Below are positions 49,291-59,952 of a stretch of 64,000 bases of DNA, piece by piece. The notes under the pieces were generated by a model that was given only the letters and a program-made list of their open reading frames with translations, did not search any database and had not been told where the DNA came from. Made by a program: the position numbers and the translations under genes. The stretch covers positions 4,836,001 to 4,900,000 of the forward strand of contig CM055611.1 in NCBI GenBank assembly GCA_029379385.1, in the 5' to 3' direction. This stretch comes from Quillaja saponaria (taxonomy: Eukaryota; Streptophyta; Magnoliopsida; Fabales; Quillajaceae). Each line of letters begins with the position of its first letter. Positions within the stretch are counted from its first letter, which is position 1.

Positions 49291-52284
49291 CTGGAAAATA
49301 TATTAATGGCAGCATGATTTAAACCATAATGATGAGCAGATCCTTGTAAAATAAAATACAGAGAAGTTATATGAGAAAGCATGCAATTATGGCAAATCAA
49401 TTTGAGAACGCAAGGAATTGATTTTATTTCATAAAAACACAGAGAAGTATACTAATATCGGCACATGCTTGGATTTCCATTAAGTCAAAAGTTCATCTAA
49501 AGTATTAATGGAAGAATTCATTTTTCTACGTGAATGCCACATGAAAAATGAGTTACAATAAATTCTGATAAAATATAAGTAGTAGATGTTGAGATTTAAA
49601 GGGATTTCGGGTAACAAAAGTTAGTTTCGCATCGAAAAAAAAAAGAAAAAAAAAGTAAATAACATTATTAAGCCTATCTAATAAGATTTATAGGCTACAA
49701 AGAGTGCAAATGCCGAATTTAACCTTGTCCCTATTCTACTTGTATTAAACATAATATACAGTAGTGGACTCTAAACCCACGTGCTTATACTTTTGGATTC
49801 AAATTTATTCACTATCTTATATATGGACTTTTACTTAACAACTACGGATCCCCAACTCGAATTCTTCCCATAAATAAGAAAAAAGAACAAATAACTACCA
49901 ACTGTAACCAACTATTCAATATGATTAGTATTTAGCAGTCTATTTGGTATTTTGAACACATCATGACATTTTTCTCTTAAATAGAGTTGGCTCAACTGGT
50001 CATTTTGTTTATATATTTTCTTACAAATTTAAGATTGAATCCTAGTTACGAAATGGGTGAAAGTTATTTTTTATTGTGTGACTCATATATCCAACGGCCC
50101 TCTAATAAACCAAAAGAAGTAAGTTTTCATTAAGCTACTAATTACTTTGTATAAGATCCACTATACTGGAGAATAAAATATAAGTGCATGGGTGCTCATC
50201 CAAAAAGTGGCCCTATGTGTAAGCTTGGAATTTGAATCGAATAGTGTATTATTTGAATTCTTGTACTCGAATTTTGAATAGTAATTTGGACATAAACAAA
50301 AATTTGAATTCGAATTCGGGTGCAATATCGAAAATTTGAATTCGAATAAAATTTTAAATTTGAACTCAAATTTGAATTCTTTAAGGTATTTTGGTAAAAT
50401 AAATAAAAAAATATCTTTTATTTAAATTTTTTTTATAAAAAATATTTTATTTTGAATAATTTGAATTTGAATACTATATCGAATCAAATAATTTATTATC
50501 CAGATTCAAATTCAAAATTTAAACATAATTCAAATTTTTTAATTCGAACTCAAATCCGAATTCGAAGAATCCGGTTTGAATTCCACTCGTACCTACATGA
50601 GACTCACATTTTTTGTTAATTAAGTCGTATAAATTGTCGCTTGTACTCATCTTTTTCATATTATTTGGTAGCCTAAAAAATGTACCATATTGAAGAGACA
50701 AAGCAAGAAGAAAATGCAAGTTTTACTAAAAAAATGCAAACATTAGTGCAAGAAAGAAAATGAAAGATTTATAAAGAAATTTAGCTTCTTTCTTTTCAAG
50801 ATTTTTTTTTTTTTTTGCATAATCTTTTCTCCTCCTTTTTTGAGGGAATACTTCTTGTTCTCCTCTATTGTACTTTAGTTCCCCCTTTGTAATAAAGATT
50901 TTTTTCATATCACAAAAATGAATGCAAGTGAAAGGGAATTTGACCAACAATAATCCTTCTGAAGCCCTCATGATTATAGAAAGTATATAAATTTATTTCC
51001 TTTTGTTATTAGCGAAATCAGAATGAGAAAAACCATTCAACCTTAAAGTTATATTGTAAAAAATATGATAGTGAGATACGTAAATGAAGAAATTTTCCGT
51101 GATTATCATTTCCCGTGAAATCTTCTCATGAGGTAAGTTGTTTCCTCACTTTTGATCTTTAGTGCTCCACTTCATGAGTTTTTCATGATATTTTTTCAGT
51201 TGACCTGAAACATAATTGGAAAGTCTTATTACTTTAAGCTTAACTTTTTATATTTGTGTTTTCTTTTGTAAGGAACTTATCCACATTTTACTTCTATCAC
51301 CTATTAATATTATCATTGGCCTCACCATCACTCTACAGTTTGTGTTTATAACTTAAATCCTTGGTAATGAAGCATTTAGTTCATCAAATGACAAAAAAAT
51401 TCTATCGCTTTCTCTCTTTTATAGATAATGGATCCTATAGGGTTTGATCCTACTAACTAAAAGCATAAAAAGAGAAAGAAGTAGTCAATTAAAGATCATA
51501 ATCTCCGCTCTATAACGAACTAAATTCACATTCCATGTCACATATTGTTTGTTTCGATTTCTCTAAGCTTTACGGTTTTGATCCTCAAAAAGTCCACTTG
51601 GCCTAATCTTTCGAAGTGTGGTTGAAAAGAAACGAAATGTTCACATAAATTTACAGCATTACTCCAGTACATAGTCAATATTGGTGACCTCATGATTTGA
51701 CCATTACACCTAGCTATGACATGTGCATCCTCTATTTCTCTCGACAACTAGCTGTTATCTTTCTTTTCTTTCTTCTAAACTCTTATGCACTTTCTATGTC
51801 ACTTTTCCCCTTCTGTTATCAAATATGGTTGTGTTGTCTTTTAAAAAAAATAATAATAGAAAGGTATACTTTCGAAAGGAACATTGCATCTCCAAAAAGC
51901 GTTTACGATCACTTGTGGGAATATAGATTTATCACTAACTGCAGTTTGTGATTAAAAAAAAAAAAACTTAAATTCTCAAACTTTTGAGAAGCACTAGTTG
52001 AGAGATTTTTTTTATTTTTTATTTGCTAGACTAACTCGTTGTTGATAGTTGTCTTTTTATGGAACAAAATCTTTCTTTGCTTTTGTTTTATAATTATTTC
52101 AATGGTATTGATATATTATAATATAATTATGTCATGCAAAAACAAAACTCAAAATTTCATATTCTGATAGAAAATACAAACATGAGTCAATGACTATAAT
52201 ATACATAATTAGCAAACAAAGAGAAAAATATGAAGTTACTTCAAGCTCTTGTCTAACAAGAGAACCCACAAAGTTTATAATTAA
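49291..52284. other. Displaced part of FHA intron 1
   Basis: AT-rich DNA lying upstream of exon 2 on the minus strand. Apart from the GAATTC-word cluster listed separately, no gene or bounded element was recognised. Confidence 0.45.
50228..50590. repeat. Cluster of TTTGAATTC/GAATTCGAA words
   Basis: About 25 occurrences of TTTGAA, GAATTC or TTCAAA in 360 bases, on both strands, with dense self-complementary stretches at each side of a T/A-rich centre. It could be a MITE with internally repeated termini. Its ends are not defined. Confidence 0.55.
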
Positions 52285-53227
52285 TGTTCTTGATAAGGAA
52301 AGTATTGCATTGGAATGATTGTGTTTTGATATTGAATTGGAAGTTATAATTTCATTCATTGTATCATTAATTATATATATAGGAAAGAGTAAATTAAAGA
52401 ATTTGCATAATTATGGTTGATGTCGTACTTGGTTCTTGCTAGATTGGTCAATGTTTATAGCTAATTTTATGTGTAAGAATTGTGGCATAATATCTACTAA
52501 TACTCATCTCTTAAGTTAGAGCATGCAAATTTAGAATGCCCAACTTAAATTGTAACAATAAATTTGAGTTTGTGGAACATCTTTGGCAACAAAAACATAT
52601 TGAAAAGTTTTTTTTATGGATTTATTGAAATCCATAATTTGATGGATGTAATGAATCCATTAAAAAATTGGATTTTGAACAGAAGTTTTATGTATTTGGT
52701 GTTGAACAAACCAAATTCAAAAATTTAGATACGGTTTCATTTGGTATCTATGAACAGTGGTGGATTTGGATCAAAAACAAAATGTGTGTTGAAAGAATAA
52801 TGAAGTTTAGGCATTCAATTGGAATTGTTTAGAAGGTAATGAAGACAAGAATTTTGATTTGTTTGGAATAGATTTTTTGAAAGAAATTATTTGAGGTGCA
52901 AGTGTAAACTGAAAACTAGAATTAGGAATAATGTAACGATTTTTTCTTTTTCTTTTTCATGATTGCAAAAAGAAAAAGTGAAAGAACAAGAAAGGTAGGT
53001 TAAACATGCTCTGACACCATGTTAAGAAAGGTATGGAATTGGAATGATTATGTTTCTTATATTGAATAGGAAGGTACAATTTCATTCATTATAACATCAT
53101 ATATACAAGAATAATATAAGAAAGAATAAATTTAGAAATCTACATAATTGTGGGTGCTGTTATGCTTCATTAGTCAATGATTGTTTCTGATTTATGTGTA
53201 AAAATTGTGGCATAATGTTTGCTAACA
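52285..53227 (-). mobile_element. TRIM-like miniature LTR retrotransposon
   Basis: Two direct repeats of about 210 bases (52,285-52,502 and 53,020-53,227) share blocks such as ATTGGAATGATT, AATTTCATTCATT and TTGTGGCATAAT. Directly against the right copy, 53,008-53,019 reads GCTCTGACACCA, the reverse complement of TGGTGTCAGAGC, one base from the standard Met-tRNA primer site TGGTATCAGAGC. The element is therefore on the minus strand with its 5' LTR on the right. The 505-base interior has no gag or pol similarity. LTR ends read TGTT...AACA in the right copy and are decayed in the left one. No target duplication was found. Confidence 0.72.
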
Positions 53228-53507
53228 GTTGTTTTCTTATAAACAAAGAAAGAAAGAAATTGAACTTCTGATCAACAATAATGTACGTTTCTAAAGAAAT
53301 CCAACAAAAAATAAAATCTAAAAAACAACAAACATAAAGAGTTTTCTTCAATCAAAGAATTATGATAATGTGAATGAGTCAAACTAGACTTCTCCATCAT
53401 ATTTCAAGTTGATTTATCTGGGAAGTTTTAGTTTATGGTCAACGGAGTTAAAAATAAAGTTTATCCTAATTACTTCAAATATCAAGGAGCAAACAACAAA
53501 TCCAAGA
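53228..53507. other. Spacer between TRIM-like element and breakpoint
   Basis: No feature recognised. Confidence 0.4.
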
Positions 53508-53518
53508 AACACATACTA
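53508..53518 (-). repeat. 11-base inverted microhomology, right copy
   Basis: Minus-strand TAGTATGTGTT, identical to 39,247-39,257. About 145 bases of unassigned DNA lie between it and the last recognisable integrase residue at about 53,660. Confidence 0.7.
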
Positions 53519-53659
53519 GATTTTGATCCTCTCTTGCACTAAAGAGGATCCTGTTCCAAATCTACGGTTCACCATTCCTTTCTCAAAGTGTATTTCATTA
53601 CAAAATAACAACTTATTTTTGGGATCTACAACAAATCTTTCTTCTATTCTTTAAGAACG

Positions 53660-53950
53660 AAAAAGAATCCTCTATTCTTAGAACTTTCTGTGCTAAGGCT
53701 TTGTAGCCTATGTGTACTCCACAAACTCCCTTATGCACTTCATCCAAGGCATGATTCCTCCAGGACCTAGGCACTTCAGATGTGGACAAGTATAAAATTG
53801 CATGTACAACCTATCCTGCATTATACAATATTGCACGTACCAGTAGGAAGCAGGCCATATTGTATATAATCCACTATTGGGGTAATCCATGAAGGATCAA
53901 GCATCTCCACTACTAACGTGTCAGGCTCTTCATAGCTCGGCCGCTTCAGG
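53660..53950 (-). pseudogene. Integrase N-terminal part (gypsy)
   Basis: Contains Asp-Ser-Trp-like Pro-Ser-Trp-Ile-Thr-Pro-Ile-Val-Asp-Tyr, then Gln-Asp-Arg-Leu-Tyr and Pro-His-Leu-Lys-Cys-Leu, and in a shifted frame the first half of the HHCC zinc motif (Val-His-Lys-Gly-Val-Cys-Gly-Val-His). The second half (Cys-x2-Cys) is at 39,300 on the other strand. Confidence 0.8.
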
Positions 53951-54068
53951 GTATAAATCTAAGCGCATTCTATCATTTTTAGATTCATGAAGCCTAGAAA
54001 GCTCGTCAGCTCGTGTATTCAAACTCTTCAGTATGTGATGTTGATACTTTCGTAAAACAACTAATGAG

Positions 54069-54449
54069 TTATTTTACCCTTCCCAAGTATTGGATCATAG
54101 TAAGTCCCCTAGCTATGAATTTGCCAGTTATTTGCTTGACCACAAATTGAGAGTCCCAGCAAGCCTTCAATTCCTCTGCTCTAACTGCTCTAGGCCATTT
54201 CAAACCTAAAATCAAAGCCTCATACTCGGCTGCTTTACTAGAGGTGAAAAAGTCGAACTTAATGACGCACTTAGTAACTTGATCATTTGGGTACCTCAAG
54301 ATTTCCCCTACTTCATCGCCATACCTACCAGAAGACCCATCCATATAAAGCAACCATCCCTTTTTAGAAAAATCCATATCAATGTTGGTCTTCAGGTCGC
54401 AGGACGATTCATTCGAGAAAGTACATTCCACAATAAAGTCTACCAACAC
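54069..54449 (-). pseudogene. Archaeal-like RNase H (aRNH) of gypsy element
   Basis: Trp-Leu-Leu-Tyr-Met-Asp-Gly-Ser-Ser-Gly-Arg-Tyr, then Lys-Ala-Ala-Glu-Tyr-Glu-Ala-Leu-Ile-Leu-Gly-Leu (metal-binding Glu) and Cys-Trp-Asp-Ser-Gln-Phe-Val-Val. Three catalytic acidic positions are visible. It is one of the best kept parts of the element: an open frame of 126 codons. Confidence 0.85.
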
Positions 54450-54710
54450 TTAGGTTTTGATTGCCATTCTAGGATTATACCATATGTGGAATTCACCCAG
54501 CTCAACAGACCAATGAACCATTCTTCCTGAGGTGTTGGGCTTGTGAAGGATCTTCTTCAATGGCTAATCGGTTCTAACTTCCACAATGTAGGCCTGAAAG
54601 TATAGCTGAAGCTTGTGAGTTGAAATCACTAGAGCCAAGGCTACCTTTTCAATATGCCAGTACATGTTCCCTAGCCCATAGAGCACTCGACTAGTATAAT
54701 ACACAGGCTA

Positions 54711-55870
54711 CTATTGCTGACCATTCTCTCTAAGTAACACCGAGCTAACCGCCACTAAAGAAGTATTGAGGTAAAAAATTAGTACTCGTCTATTGTTACC
54801 CAACACAGGGACGGAGGCCAAATATTCCTTCAACTGTTGGAATGCTCTCTCGCACTTGTCTATCCATGAAAAAGCCTTCTTTAATGTCTGAAAAAGGAAA
54901 AACACTTATCCTCTGATTTTGACATAAATCATGCCAGAGCAGTGATCCAACCTGTTAACCTCTGAACCTCTTTCACCAATAGGACTTTGCATATCGAGCA
55001 TTGCCGTAATCTTGGAGGGATTAGCCTCTATTCCCCTTGTTGTCTCCATAAAGCCAATAAACTTGCTTGTTGAGATACCAAAAGTACACTTTGTAAGGTT
55101 AAGCTTCAGCTAATTATAATTTATAGTTGAGAACGTCTCTCATAAATCATGGGCATGTTCTTCCGAACTAGAGCTTTTGATAAGCATATCATCTACATAC
55201 ACCTCAATGTTATAACCTATATGATGTTTGAATATTTTATTCACCAAAAGCTGGTATGCCACCCCAGCTTTCTTTAGACCGAACAACATTATCTTGAAGT
55301 AGTAGGTTCATGTTTTTGTGATGAATGAGGTTTTCTCCTTGTCCTCTTCCACCAACTTAATCTGATTATAACCAGCATGTGAGTCCATAAAGTTTAATAT
55401 CTTATTGCCAAAGAAGTTGTCAACCAACCCATCAATCTGAGGCAAGGAAAAACTATCATTCGGGCAAGTTTAGTTCAGGTCAGTGAAGTCTATGAACATC
55501 CTCCATTTTTCACTCTACTTTAGTACAATGACTATGTTAGCCAGCCAGTCTGGGTAATATACCTCCCTGATGAAACCTACCTCCAATAACTTGGATACCT
55601 CCTCTTAGATAGCTTTCTGTCTATTCATAGCAAAATTTCTCTTCTTCTACCAGATTGACCTGCAGTTCGGCTTGACACTTAATATGTGGTGTACAATAGA
55701 AGGATCTATCCTTAGCATGCCTTTTGCCTACCAAGCAAAGGTAGATACATTTTCTCTGAGGACTACTATCAGAGCCTCCCTTACTTCTTCTTCCACTTCT
55801 GTTCTCACCAGCACAGTTCTCTCCAGATCGCCCTTAAAAAGACTGACTTGTGCAACTTACTGAATGAGTT
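54711..55870 (-). pseudogene. Gypsy reverse transcriptase and start of RNase H
   Basis: The fingers/palm region includes Asp-Pro/Ser-Leu-Pro-Gln-Ile-Asp-Gly-Leu-Val, Phe-Met-Asp-Ser-His-Ala-Gly-Tyr-Asn-Gln-Ile, Thr-Ser-Phe-Ile-Thr, Met-Leu-Phe-Gly-Leu-Lys, and the catalytic Val-Tyr-Val-Asp-Asp-Met near 55,200. Then come Lys-Cys-Thr-Phe-Gly and the connection to the first RNase H (Phe-Ser-Trp-Ile-Asp-Lys-Cys-Glu). Several in-frame stops. Confidence 0.85.
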
Positions 55871-56087
55871 TGTTCTTCTCTGTATATCCATCCTTTTGTC
55901 TGGTCTGGCTACCCAAATGTCATCCATATGCAGGACCTCGGTAGTTTTTATGCTCAGACTGGCAAAATAACATTGTCATGCTACCCTCTGATTTCCTCTC
56001 AAAGTACCTACACTTCGAAAGGTCCAAAATTTCAAACAAACATGCTAAGAGGAAGGTATAGCCCTGGCCTCATTCAAGAAGGGGCAA

Positions 56088-58120
56088 TCAAGTATTACGT
56101 TGTAAGCCAAAGGTATCTTTACCAAGCAAAGCTATACTATTACTGTTTTGTTGAGACCCTCCATCCTTCAAAGTGACCTGTAGCTCGATCGAACCTTCCA
56201 CCTCCACTGCTTCTTCGTTAAACCCTACCAAAGAGCCATCGAATGGTTTGAGTGTTTCCCTTGAGATTCCTATTTGCTCAAAACATTTGGAGTACATGAT
56301 ATTAGTGTTAGTAGTATGCCCTACAAGCCAATGATATTAGATGTCTATGGTATATTATTTATAAATACAATCTTATTCAGTTATTGATAAAATGAATATG
56401 TTTTATTATTTATCATGTACTTTAATTACTAGTTAATTCTTTAGTATGAACATGATAAATCTCATAGAATATAAGCAATGAAAATAAGAACCATGATGTG
56501 ATCATGCTTATAAGATATATTTTCTTAAGCTTTGTTCTTAAATATTCCTAATCATAGGATCATTAATAATGAGAATTAATGATCCAGTTAGATTAATACA
56601 TGTTATATTAGCTCAAATGTTGAGGGTAATTGATCTCATGATCACTTATGTAGTTGACATTATAATAAACATGTAGGTGCTTGTTAGAGAACAAGTTCAC
56701 TAAATTAACTCGATCATAGAATACTCATATGGACTTTTACATAGTTGTCAATGAGTTTTCTTCATTGTAGTGGTGCAAATAATCTTCAAACTTGAGGCAT
56801 CATAGATACCATGTACATAAGTTATCTTGTTTTGATACTATCTATGTATAATTCACCATGGGTTATATAGAAATAAATGTTGAGTATGACTATCTATGTA
56901 TGAAGGTATGTGAGTGTACAATAAAGGATATATCACTCTCAGTAAAGAGAGAGAATGTTCTATGTTATCTAATTAAGACATAACTTTAAAAAGTCCCAGG
57001 TCATGGTGGTGTGAAACTAGATTAGAGAATTCAGGTTTCACCATTTGAGTTGTGACTTATAAATAGATACATCATATTAAACAATTTAGGGTTTGACATT
57101 AGTCCATACTCTAAGTTTAATCAAGAACATTGAATGATAGAAAGATTGAATTGCATGGTAGCTAACAACGGAAAGGTTCACAAATATATTTATATTATCT
57201 GGGTAGTCATCACATGCTGCTAGGCATCAATCTTAACTTGTAGGTAACCCGAGAATAATTAATTCTCATTAATGGGTAAATCAAAATTAGTTTTGATTTA
57301 AATTAATTAGATGTGGATCTAATTGAAAAATACATTAAGTTAATGTGGCCTACTGCCAGTTTAATATGAACCTAAGGGATCATACATAAATGAATGCAAT
57401 TTGATAAAGAGAAGTTTTGAGCTTTCATGTAATTACAAACAAATGATATTTGAAATTTAAAATAGGATTAACTTTGATGAGATTTTCCTATTTTATCTAA
57501 AAGTCTCTAATAGATAAGATCTAATCTTATCATTTAGAGTTTAGTTATATCATACTTAAATAAGATTAGACCTTATAAGTAATATACGTAACTTTTATTC
57601 AGACATCACAGAGAGCCAAAATTCTGCACATAGAATTATTGGCAAACTGAGTGTTTGTGAGACATGAGAAAATCTCATCACTTGTGCTAGCACACAAAGA
57701 GATTTTTGGCAGCTAACACATAACTCTTGATCAAGTCATTCGGTGTGGATACACTTAGAGGTTGTACACCCTGTACAACTTGTGGATCAAAAGTTAAGAT
57801 CGTCCTAATTGCTTCAAGATGTAATATTCTATTTATAAGATTAATAGAAAAATATTGGTTCATAAACAATAGAGATTATCCAAGAGATTTGGTTATGCCA
57901 AAATTTTTTTAAAATTTTACTGTGCCCGGTATAATCAAAATCCCTACAATTAGCTAAGCTTCCATTGTCGATCAGGACCCTCTGCATCTGATAGTTGGCA
58001 ATCTTAGTAGACACTATCAAAGCATCATCATGAGGAGTCTCAACCCCTGCTAAATCCTTATCTGAGAATGTTATAGCACTTGGAGACCTCCCTCTCTAGA
58101 TTTCTTAGGATGTTCCTCGA
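56088..58120 (-). pseudogene. Gypsy protease region, split by a solo LTR
   Basis: The part at 58,120-57,954 ends [10 protein letters not shown]. The active-site Asp-Thr-Gly-Ser is Asp-Asn-Gly-Ser here. The protein resumes at 56,300 with Tyr-Ser-Lys-Cys-Phe-Glu-Gln and continues Gly-Phe-Asn-Glu-Glu-Ala-Val-Glu-Val-Glu-Gly. The 1,643-bp solo LTR and its target duplication sit right after the active site. Confidence 0.78.
56306..57948 (+). mobile_element. Solo LTR, 1.64 kb, nested in the gypsy protease
   Basis: Begins TGTTAGTAGTATGCCCTACA and ends AAAATCCCTACA, with the 5-base direct repeat ATTAG on both sides (56,301-56,305 and 57,949-57,953). The TGTT...TATGCCCTA start and length resemble LTRs of the Angela/BARE branch of Ty1/copia; that call is from memory. 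There is no coding sequence inside. Both flanks rejoin the protease reading, so the insertion is younger than the gypsy element. Confidence 0.85.
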
Positions 58121-58274
58121 CCGATAATTGCCTCTTGGCATATGGCTTCCTTTCCAAATATGCTTTACCTACCAATGAAAATCCACCGACGATCATGTGT
58201 CTTACTCCCACAACCATATCCCCGTCATCCGGAGATCTTGGAGGCCTCATATCCTCTACCTTGTCTCTAGTATA

Positions 58275-59512
58275 TTAGGGTCCTCCTATCCTTTTATCCT
58301 CCGTCATTCGATGTGCTTTCCTGGACCCTTCCCACTTAACAAACTCCGTCAAACAATCCTTCCTAATCAATTTCTCTATCTTATCCTTCAACATCCAACA
58401 ATCCTCCATATCGTGGTCCAGCCTTCTATGGAACAAGAAAAATTTCGAGTGGTTAACATTTTTGCCCAATGACTTCAGGTTTTTGGGAAATTTCAAGACA
58501 CCCCTCAACTAGACAGCTAAAAGCACCGTTATTCAGGTATTATTCAACTGTTTGTAATTCTCAAATCTTCGGCAAGGAGGTATACGCTATCTTCTTTCTC
58601 CTTTCCTCAACGACCGACCTATTTGTCCTAATGGTAGGGTGAACGTTGCATCTTGGGTGCTCGGTAAGAGGGTGCTACTAAATCTTTATCAGTTTTCTCT
58701 GAATTTATATACTCATCTGCTCGTTTCATGAGCTCCTTCAAAGTCTTAGGCGTTCTCCTATTCAGATTATTCCTGAATTTTGATTTCCTCAAGCCTGTTC
58801 TCAGAGCGATTATCATGACTTGAAGGTTCACATCCTCCACTTCCAAAGTTGCAACATTAAATCGTCCCATAAATTATTTGAAAGATTCCTCCTTATCTTG
58901 TGTAAGAGATAAAAGGTAGGTAGCGTCCTTCTTCTGCCTTCTGTTGGTCATAAAATGACGCTTAAACTGGGAAACTAGCTGTCTAAAGGAACGAATAGAG
59001 TCTTGCTTGAGATGAGCAAACCATCATCTCATACTCTCCCTCATGGTGGATCTGAACGCCTGATACATCACTTGGACGGGGAAGCCATCCAGTAACATTA
59101 GAGATTCAAACCCAATCACAAAATCATCTAGATCAGAAGTCCCATGGTATTGATCAAAAGCTAGGATTTTAACCCCTTGGAGGATAGGACAATCCATCAC
59201 ACTCTTGGTGAAAGGATGACAAGCTTCGATATGCTTGGTGAAGTCATCGAGCTTTGGCCCTGCCATCAACTCAGTCATGTGTGTACTCCCCGAACTATCT
59301 CCTAAATCCTCGAACGGGATTTTTCGTCAAGCAACTAAGGGCGAACTCGCTTGCCTTTCTATTGAGACTCTCCTAAAGTAGCCATGAGCTTGGCGTACTG
59401 TCTCTGAGTGACGAGCGCGTCAGGATCTATGGAGATGGGAATTGGCATGCCTTCCATTCCTTTCCCAGTTCTTGCTTTATGTTGCTCTTGAGCCTCTTCT
59501 TCTCTATTCATT
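58275..59512 (-). pseudogene. Gypsy gag polyprotein
   Basis: Starts near Met-Asn-Arg-Glu-Glu-Glu (59,512). It has a retrotransposon-gag capsid domain with Tyr-His-Gly-Thr-Ser-Asp-Leu-Asp-Asp-Phe and Gln-Ala-Phe-Arg-Ser-Thr-Met (59,170-59,030), then Glu-Ser-Phe-Lys, Ala-Asp-Glu-Tyr-Ile-Asn and, at 58,430-58,300, His-Arg-Arg-Leu-Asp-His-Asp-Met-Glu-Asp-Cys, matching the Tat-type gag C-terminus. Multiple stops. Confidence 0.82.
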
Positions 59513-59567
59513 ATGCTGGTAATAGGTAGATGAGCTAAATCAAATAGCTTCCCAAGGATGGTGCCAA

Positions 59568-59821
59568 TGTTAATGTTAGATTTGTCCGAGCTGGATACTT
59601 GCCAAAGTGACTCATAAGTCAATACAGTCTCTCATCTCAGTATCTTCAAGCGAGAAGGCGATCTTCATGCTTCTGAATTAGACTTGTAAAACAATGAATA
59701 AGAGCGGGATCCTGAGTGAGCTCCCTAGGCACTCAGACGATCAAGTTAGAAAAGGATAACTATGGCATCAAAGAGGAAATGAATCTAATTCTCATTACTT
59801 GTTCCCCCTTCAGAGACTGGA

Positions 59822-59861
<40 letters not shown>

Positions 59862-59952
59862 GAACAAAATACCATCACAGGTTACCTGAACTGTTCATGC
59901 TTTCTAGCTTTTGGATAACCGCAATGTGGCAGGCTCTTATTGGGTGTTAACA
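59568..59952 (-). repeat. Gypsy 5' LTR
   Basis: On the minus strand it begins TGTTAACACCC, ends TCTAACATTAACA and is followed directly by TTGGCACCATCC. It holds a (TA)n/(CA)n run where its partner at 43,760-44,149 has a short TATATATAAA. Numerous substitutions between the two LTRs indicate an old insertion. Confidence 0.85.
59829..59859. repeat. (TA)n microsatellite
   Basis: About 15 TA units next to GTGTGTG within the gypsy LTR; an expanded form of the TATA-like region of the LTR. Confidence 0.9.

Larger units (their letters stand above)
53660..59952 (-). mobile_element. Ty3/gypsy element, 5' part (LTR, gag, PR, RT, RNase H, aRNase H, integrase start)
   Basis: Minus-strand order is 5' LTR (59,952-59,568), primer-site-like TTGGCACCATCC, gag, protease (split by a solo LTR), reverse transcriptase, RNase H, a second archaeal-like RNase H and the start of integrase. 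The extra RNase H before integrase is a known mark of the plant Tat/Ogre group. Integrase begins with Lys-Arg-Pro-Ser near 53,940 and reaches Glu-Val-His-Lys-Gly-Val-Cys-Gly-Val-His and Lys-Val-Leu-Arg at about 53,660, where it stops. The next expected residues are found on the plus strand from 39,261. All domains carry stops or frameshifts, so the element is dead. Confidence 0.88.
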
